Of a stretch of 12,980 nucleotides of DNA, positions 5,568-10,176 are shown one piece after another. Origin of the DNA: JADFOJ01 sp041580235 (GTDB lineage Bacteria; Planctomycetota; Phycisphaerae; Phycisphaerales; SM1A02). Where the stretch lies: contig JBFGEG010000101.1 in NCBI GenBank assembly GCA_041580235.1, positions 1 through 12,980 on the forward strand, given 5' to 3'. Below the pieces are notes generated by a model that was not told the origin of the DNA, did no database searches, and worked only from the letters and a program-made list of their open reading frames with translations. The position numbers were made by a program, and so were the translations under genes. Every line of letters starts with the position of its first letter. The stretch's first letter is position 1.

Positions 5568-6944
5568 ATGAAGACGATCATCGAGCCCTTTCGAATCAAG
5601 TCCGTGGAGCCGATCCGCCTCACGACGGTCGAGCAGCGCCGGCAGCACCTGCTTCGCGCCGACTACAACCTCTTCAGGATCCCCGCCCGGCACGTGATCA
5701 TCGATCTGCTCACCGACTCCGGAACGGGCGCGATGAGCAGCGACCAGTGGTCCGGCATCATGCGGGGCGACGAGTCCTACTCCGGAGCGGAGAGCTACTT
5801 CCGTTTTCTGGAAGCGGTGACGGGCCTCACGGGCTTCGACAACGTGCTGCCGACGCACCAGGGGCGGGCGAGCGAGCGGATCCTCTTCGAGGTTCTGATC
5901 GGCAGCCCGCCCGTCGGCGTGGGCCGGATCGTCCCCAACAACGCCCACTTCGACACGACACGGGCAAACGTCGAGCACAGCGGGGCGAGGGCCGTCGATC
6001 TCCTGACGGCCGAGGGTCAGACGCCGACCCGGTCCGGGCCGTTCAAGGGCAACCTCGACGTGGAGGCCCTGGCCCGACTGCTCGACGAGCGGGCCGACGA
6101 CGTGCCCCTGGTCATGGTCACAATCACCTGCAACAGCAACGGCGGTCAGCCCGTCTCCCTGGAGAACCTGCGGGCCGTCCGTGCCCTGTGCGATCGCCAC
6201 CACAAGCCGCTGTTTCTCGACGCCTGCCGGTTTGCCGAGAACGCGTGGTTCATCAAGCAACGGGAGCCGGGGTACGGCGACCGCGCCGTCCGCGACATCG
6301 TCCGCGACGTCTTCGATCTCGCCGACGGGGCGACGATCTCGGCGAAGAAGGACGGTCTTGTCAACATCGGGGGCGTGCTGCTGATCCGCGACGACGACCT
6401 CTTCGCCAGGGCATGCGACCTGCTCATCCTCACCGAGGGCTTCGTGACGTACGGCGGCCTGGCCGGCCGGGACCTGGAGGCCATGGCGATCGGGTTCAGC
6501 GAGGTCCTCGACGAGGACTACCTGCGGTACCGGATCCGATCCGTTCAATACGTGGGCGAGAAGCTGCACACGGCCGGCGTCGCGATCGTGCAGCCGCCCG
6601 GCGGTCACGCCGTCTACCTCGACGCGCAGGCGTTCTGCCCGCACCTCGCGCGGTCGGAGTTCCCGGGCCAGGCGCTGGCCGTCGCCCTCTACGAGCAAGG
6701 GGGCGTCCGCGCGTGCGAGATCGGTTCGGTGATGATGGGCGAGCACGCGCCCATGGAGCTCGTGCGGCTGGCCATGCCCCGCCGCACCTACACCCAGTCA
6801 CACATGGACTACGTCATCGAGGTGATCCTGGAGACCCGGGAGCGAGCCCGGCAGCTGCGGGGCATGCGCATCGTCGAGCAGAAGGGCGCCCTGCGTCACT
6901 TCACGGCGCGTTTCGAGCCCCTGGTGACCGCCCAGACCGCATGA
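5568..6944 (+). CDS. tnaA: Tryptophanase (tryptophan indole-lyase)
   Basis: This PLP enzyme splits L-tryptophan into indole, pyruvate and ammonia in the cytoplasm. Its 458 residues compare with 471 in E. coli. Shared landmarks are IEPFRIKSVEPIRLTT (5-20), IDLLTDSGTGAMS (45-57), GDESYSG (67-73), LPTHQGRASE (94-103), HFDTTR (127-132), LDACRFAENAWFIKQRE (217-233), SAKKDGLVNIGG (258-269) and LRHFTARF (442-449). Lys261 is the expected Schiff-base lysine and Tyr71 the catalytic-site tyrosine. Specificity residues are tryptophanase-like: Asp129 in FDTT, Ile385 in CEIG in place of the phenol-lyase arginine, and His444 in RHF. It is about as long as, and clearly paralogous to, the divergent tyrosine phenol-lyase. 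ATG 5568 aligns with the usual N-terminus; only a weak AGG (5558-5560) precedes it. No TnaC-like leader peptide with an essential Trp is visible upstream, and the 75-base spacer leaves little room. No tryptophan permease is adjacent. Confidence 0.93.
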   Translation: MKTIIEPFRIKSVEPIRLTTVEQRRQHLLRADYNLFRIPARHVIIDLLTDSGTGAMSSDQWSGIMRGDESYSGAESYFRFLEAVTGLTGFDNVLPTHQGRASERILFEVLIGSPPVGVGRIVPNNAHFDTTRANVEHSGARAVDLLTAEGQTPTRSGPFKGNLDVEALARLLDERADDVPLVMVTITCNSNGGQPVSLENLRAVRALCDRHHKPLFLDACRFAENAWFIKQREPGYGDRAVRDIVRDVFDLADGATISAKKDGLVNIGGVLLIRDDDLFARACDLLILTEGFVTYGGLAGRDLEAMAIGFSEVLDEDYLRYRIRSVQYVGEKLHTAGVAIVQPPGGHAVYLDAQAFCPHLARSEFPGQALAVALYEQGGVRACEIGSVMMGEHAPMELVRLAMPRRTYTQSHMDYVIEVILETRERARQLRGMRIVEQKGALRHFTARFEPLVTAQTA

Positions 6945-6991
6945 CCCCACTCGCCCGGCCGGAATCGCCGTGCGTGAACGTGGCGTGACGG

Positions 6992-7011
6992 CTCAATAGG
7001 GATATATTGAG
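6992..7011. promoter_or_regulatory. 20-bp dyad operator overlapping a -10 box
   Basis: CTCAATA (6992-6998) and TATTGAG (7005-7011) form a perfect 7-bp inverted repeat around a six-base spacer, 15 bases upstream of the polyferredoxin-TPR ATG. TATATT at 7003-7008 inside the right arm is a plausible -10 element, so a bound regulator would block transcription. ATAGGGATAT (6996-7005) within it is a 9-of-10 match to a motif in front of the Rrf2 gene. No clear -35 element is seen. Confidence 0.45.
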
Positions 7012-7025
7012 TCAGAGATCCGTTT

Positions 7026-9092
7026 ATGCCGCGGCCACCGGTTTCCGATCCTCATCCCGTCACGATGTCCCGGCGGCCCCCGCGTTACGGGCGATGGCGC
7101 GCCGCCTCGCTCGCGTCGGTCTACGTCCTGATGGGCCTGCATGTTGCTCACTGGCAGGTCTCCGGAAAGACACTGGCGCCGCTCGAGCTCAACGAGGTCA
7201 TGTACACGTTGGAGCTGGGCATCGTGACGGCCGGCTTTCTCTTCATGGCGGCGGCGATGCTCTCGGCCGCCGTCTTCGGACGGTTCTTCTGCTCATGGGG
7301 ATGCCACATCCTCGCCCTGGAGGACCTCTGCGCGTGGCTCCTGAAGAAGGTCCGCATCCGGCCCAAGCCCGTGCGCAGCCGGCTGCTGCTGCTCGTGCCG
7401 CCGTCGGCCATGTTCTACATGTTCATCTGGCCGCAGATCTCGCGTCTACTGCACGGTCGCACGCTCCCGGAGCTGCGGCTGCTCTCCGACGCCGAGGGAT
7501 GGGCATCCTTCGTCACGACCGACTTCTGGCGCAACCTGCCTGGACCCGGTATCACGCTGCTGACGTTTCTCATCTGCGGTTTCGCCATCGTCTACGTCCT
7601 CGGCTCGCGGTCGTTCTGCACCTACGGCTGTCCGTACGGCGTGCTCTTCGGTCTCGCCGACCGCGTCGCCCCGGGCCGCATCGTTCTCAAGGGCCGATGC
7701 GATCAATCGGGTCACTGCACGGCAGTGTGCCCATCGCACGTTCGAGTGCACGAGGAGACCGGCGCGTACGGCAGCGTGGTCGACGCCGGATGTCTCAAGT
7801 GCCTGGCATGCGTGAGCGCCTGCCCCAACCACGCCCTCGGCTTCGGGTTTACTCGACCCTCGCTGCTGCGGTCGTTCACACGGACCGGGCGCCGCCGACT
7901 CCGTTACGATTTCGGGCTCGCCGAGGACATCCTCATGGCGGCCGTGCTGGTGGCCTGCTTGCTGATCTTTCGCGGCCTCTACGGATACGTTCCGTTTCTC
8001 ATGACGCTCGGGCTCGGCGCAATGCTGGCCTACGGCTCGGTGCTCTGCGTGCGTCTCGTGCGAGAGCCGAACGTGCGCTTGAACAGCTTCCAGCTCAGGC
8101 TGCATGGTCAAATGACGGGCCCCGGCTGCGTCTTTGCCGGCCTCGCGGTGGCGTCGGCACTCTTCGTCGCACACTGCGCGTTCATCCGGTATCACGAGCT
8201 CATCGGCCAACGCGACCTGACGAGAATCGCGGCGCTTCATCACCATTCGGCGCCGGTGCCGCCGGCGCTTCTTGCCGGCGCTGCCGGTCACCTCGGCGCG
8301 GTCGACCGCTGGGGTCTGGTCGAGCCGCCGTTGCTGCCGCGGCGTCTGGCGTCGCTCCACCTGTTTGCGGGCGAGCCGGACGATGCCGCGCCGTATCTGC
8401 GGAGGGCGTTCGCCCGCGATCCGGACGATCTGGAGCTGCGGCTCCTGGTGGCCTCGACGCTGAGCGGGCTGCGGCGGACCCGCGAGGCGCGTCGCCACCT
8501 GGACTCGGTGCTGGCCGTCGCGGGCGGCTTGCCGGGCCGCCACCCCGCCCGGGCGCGGGCGGCCGCCCACGAGATGCTGGCGGCGATCAGCGTCGCGGAA
8601 GGCGATCCGGAGTCAGCGATCGTCGAGTACCGGGCCGCGGTCGACGGGCATCCGCGCCCGGCGGATGCCCACCGCGCCGCGGGTGAGCTGCTGGCCGATC
8701 TGGGGCGCTTTGCCGAGGCCGTCGAGCACCTGCGGGCTGCGGTCGAGATTCAGCCCGCCGCGGCGGCCCACTACAACCTGGCCGTGATCCTGACGGTGAT
8801 GGGCAAGCAGGACGAGGCGATCGGGCACTATCGCGACGCGCTGCGGCTCGACCCGCAAGACGCCGACACGTACAACAACCTGGGGCTCATCTTCCTGCAG
8901 CGCGGGCAGCTCGACGGCGCGTTGGCGGTTCTGCGGCAGGCCGTGGAGCTGGCGCCGAACCACGCGCACGCACGGTTCAACCTGGGCCGAGCCCTGCTGG
9001 CGCGGGGGCTGACCGAGCACGCCGCCGAGCACCTGCAGCGGGCGGCGGAGCTGGATCCGCAGTACGCCCGGATCCTCCGGGGGGCTCCGTAG
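7026..9092 (+). CDS. NapH/NosR-type membrane polyferredoxin fused to a TPR domain
   Basis: This 688-residue inner-membrane protein should carry electrons across or along the membrane. Predicted helices are at about 28-44, 62-84, 118-136, 174-193, 300-316, 321-342 and 368-387. The two membrane-edge cysteine motifs FFCSWGCH (Cys89, Cys93) and SFCTYGCP (Cys198, Cys202) are hallmarks of the NapH/NosR/CcoG group. A ferredoxin region follows: CDQSGHCTAVCP (225-236) and CLKCLACVSACP (256-267). The second is a complete CxxCxxCxxxCP set. The first has Ser228 where the second cysteine is expected, so that cluster lacks a normal ligand. From about residue 440 to 680 there are tandem TPR units (for example AAHYNLAVILTVMGKQDEAI and TYNNLGLIFLQRGQLDGAL). 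With a basic cytoplasmic N-terminus, four helices put the ferredoxin part in the cytoplasm and three more put the TPR part in the periplasm. Fusion to TPR is uncommon. The likely partner is the downstream multihaem cytochrome, by inference. Confidence 0.88.
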   Translation: MPRPPVSDPHPVTMSRRPPRYGRWRAASLASVYVLMGLHVAHWQVSGKTLAPLELNEVMYTLELGIVTAGFLFMAAAMLSAAVFGRFFCSWGCHILALEDLCAWLLKKVRIRPKPVRSRLLLLVPPSAMFYMFIWPQISRLLHGRTLPELRLLSDAEGWASFVTTDFWRNLPGPGITLLTFLICGFAIVYVLGSRSFCTYGCPYGVLFGLADRVAPGRIVLKGRCDQSGHCTAVCPSHVRVHEETGAYGSVVDAGCLKCLACVSACPNHALGFGFTRPSLLRSFTRTGRRRLRYDFGLAEDILMAAVLVACLLIFRGLYGYVPFLMTLGLGAMLAYGSVLCVRLVREPNVRLNSFQLRLHGQMTGPGCVFAGLAVASALFVAHCAFIRYHELIGQRDLTRIAALHHHSAPVPPALLAGAAGHLGAVDRWGLVEPPLLPRRLASLHLFAGEPDDAAPYLRRAFARDPDDLELRLLVASTLSGLRRTREARRHLDSVLAVAGGLPGRHPARARAAAHEMLAAISVAEGDPESAIVEYRAAVDGHPRPADAHRAAGELLADLGRFAEAVEHLRAAVEIQPAAAAHYNLAVILTVMGKQDEAIGHYRDALRLDPQDADTYNNLGLIFLQRGQLDGALAVLRQAVELAPNHAHARFNLGRALLARGLTEHAAEHLQRAAELDPQYARILRGAP

Positions 9093-9103
9093 AGGCCCTG
9101 CAC

Positions 9104-9117
9104 CGCGATTCGTCGCG
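9104..9117. other. Small TTCG-loop hairpin after the polyferredoxin-TPR gene
   Basis: CGCGA (9104-9108), loop TTCG, TCGCG (9113-9117) can form a short stable tetraloop hairpin 11 bases past the stop codon. There is no T-run, so it is a weak terminator or a 3'-end stabiliser at best. Confidence 0.3.
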
Positions 9118-9236
9118 AAACAGCGGGTGATGGTGAGGATCGAGGTGGCGCGGTGGCCCCGGTCTGCGTTATCAAGGGTGAGGGGTCTGCCTCGTGGCGG
9201 CCTCGATCCATAATGAACACGCCCCGGCCCCGCCGC

Positions 9237-9242
9237 GGAGAG
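9237..9242 (+). promoter_or_regulatory. Ribosome binding site of the double-glycine-leader peptide
   Basis: GGAGAG lies five bases before the ATG at 9248. It supports this start over the upstream in-frame ATG at 9194, which has no such site. CATAAT at 9209-9214 could be a -10 box for the same gene. Confidence 0.6.
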
Positions 9243-9247
9243 CAGTG

Positions 9248-9418
9248 ATGCCAGAGAAGACCCCGAAACCCGAGACCACCGCGACCAGGACAACCGAGAA
9301 GGACCTCGAGGACGTTTCCGGCGGCGTGCCCCTGGGATACTACGTCGTGCAGGGCCAGCCGCCGCAGGATCCGCCCGACGACCACACGCCCGACGCCGTC
9401 GACCAGCAGCCGACGTGA
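9248..9418 (+). CDS. Small peptide with a double-glycine-type (bacteriocin/RiPP-like) leader
   Basis: This is a 56-residue peptide. Its first 26 residues are hydrophilic, rich in Thr/Glu/Lys, and end in DLEDVSGG (19-26). This closely matches the 'L-x-x-V-S-G-G' double-glycine motif at which C39-peptidase ABC exporters cut bacteriocin and other peptide leaders. The remaining 30-residue core begins VPLGYYVVQGQPP and continues with an acidic, Pro/Asp/Gln-rich tail ending DAVDQQPT. It has no Cys, and its few Ser/Thr argue against a lanthipeptide or disulfide bacteriocin. The start is supported by GGAGAG five bases upstream. No exporter, protease or modification enzyme is visible within the window, so maturation would need genes elsewhere. 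Many Gram-negative genomes carry similar orphan peptides of unknown role. That it is a real gene is fairly likely; the leader function is moderate inference, and the function of the core is unknown. Confidence 0.6.
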   Translation: MPEKTPKPETTATRTTEKDLEDVSGGVPLGYYVVQGQPPQDPPDDHTPDAVDQQPT

Positions 9419-9602
9419 TCTGAACCGGCGCGCTGTGCACCGCGGCTTACGACCGTCATCGGTTTGGGCCGGTCATCGCCCTGCTACCCGGCCCGCGGTC
9501 GTGTGTGGCCGCTGGTCATCTCGCATGCGTCGTACGACTCGGCGTGGATCGTCTTTGATGTCGTGATGATCCGCCGGGAGATGCCCTGAAGGCTGCAGCC
9601 AG

Positions 9603-9857
9603 CTACGGGTTCGGTTGAGGGTGGCCCTGCTCGGAGGTCCGACGGTAGGCTTCCTCGACCGCGGCACCTGCGGCCGCGCCGTACACGGCGCCGGCGACCG
9701 TTGACTCGGTGTCGCCGCCGGCGGCCTGGCCCACCGCCGCCCCGGCCGCGGCCCCGACCACCGCGCCGCTGCCGCGGCATCCGCCCATCAGCCCCACGGC
9801 GGAGATCATCCCCAGCCACGCCAGCATGCCCAGGTTTCGCGACGTTCGCCTGTCCAT
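9603..9857 (-). CDS. Small glycine-zipper lipoprotein
   Basis: This 84-residue protein has a lipoprotein-like signal (hydrophobic stretch MLAWLGMISAVGLMGGC, 11-27, Cys27 as the likely lipidated residue with GG before it). A glycine-zipper region follows, with two related blocks, AVVGAAAGAAVGQAAGG (32-48) and GAVYGAAAGAAVEEA (56-70). Glycine zippers of this kind pack helices in membranes and occur in many outer-membrane and OmpA/Lpp-like small lipoproteins. The C-terminus is hydrophilic (YRRTSEQGHPQPNP). ATG 9857 is the first in-frame start; in-frame ATGs also occur at residues 11 and 17, and no good Shine-Dalgarno sequence is seen. It is divergent from the nonahaem cytochrome gene across 319 bp. 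No specific role can be named. Confidence 0.72.
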   Translation of the reverse strand: MDRRTSRNLGMLAWLGMISAVGLMGGCRGSGAVVGAAAGAAVGQAAGGDTESTVAGAVYGAAAGAAVEEAYRRTSEQGHPQPNP

Positions 9858-10176
9858 ACGACTATCGTCGGCCAGGCAGGCAGCGGGTCGTGGTGCAGCT
9901 TCCGCCTGTCAAGACTATGGGACCGACCCAGGCGGCGCGACCGGTACCGACGGGTCTGTCCGGACGCGTGCGGGCCGGTGCGCGGCGCATCGTGCAGCAC
10001 GCGGCGCTTCCGCCCACCCGAATCCCGCCCCGTTTTGTGCGACCGGGTTGAAGTCCCTGAATTGCTGCCCGGAGCTCAAAAGGGTTGACTTCAGGCTCGA
10101 CTCGAGTGGGCAACCGGGATCCAATGATGGTGCCGGGGGGAGGCCCGCGCCGCAAGGCTTGCAAAGGAGGAATGCC
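9858..10176. other. 319-bp divergent intergenic region
   Basis: This region lies between the glycine-zipper lipoprotein and the cytochrome gene and should hold both promoters. No strong -10/-35 pair is clear. TTGACT at 10085-10090 resembles a -35 box but has no good -10 partner. TGAAGTC (10049-10055) and GACTTCA (10087-10093) are inverted repeats 31 bases apart, a possible leader structure or regulator site for the cytochrome gene. The first ~180 bases show no structure I can name, and I see no convincing small gene. Confidence 0.4.
10163..10170 (+). promoter_or_regulatory. Ribosome binding site of the nonahaem cytochrome
   Basis: AAAGGAGG is six bases before the ATG at 10177, an almost ideal Shine-Dalgarno sequence. 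It fixes the start even though the frame stays open more than 450 bases further upstream. Confidence 0.85.

Noticed and set aside
7007..8686. A 559-codon overlapping plus-strand frame inside the polyferredoxin-TPR gene
   Set aside because: Arg/Ala/Pro-rich product without motifs; the overlapping frame has clear Fe-S motifs, membrane helices and TPRs.
9104..9117. TTCG hairpin as a strong terminator for the polyferredoxin-TPR gene
   Set aside because: The stem is only 5 bp and is followed by AAAC rather than a T-run. It is kept only as a small hairpin of unclear role.
9709..10176. Upstream in-frame extension of the cytochrome to 9709
   Set aside because: It would remove the signal peptide from the N-terminus and overlap the glycine-zipper gene. 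The near-ideal ribosome site at 10163-10170 sets the start at 10177.
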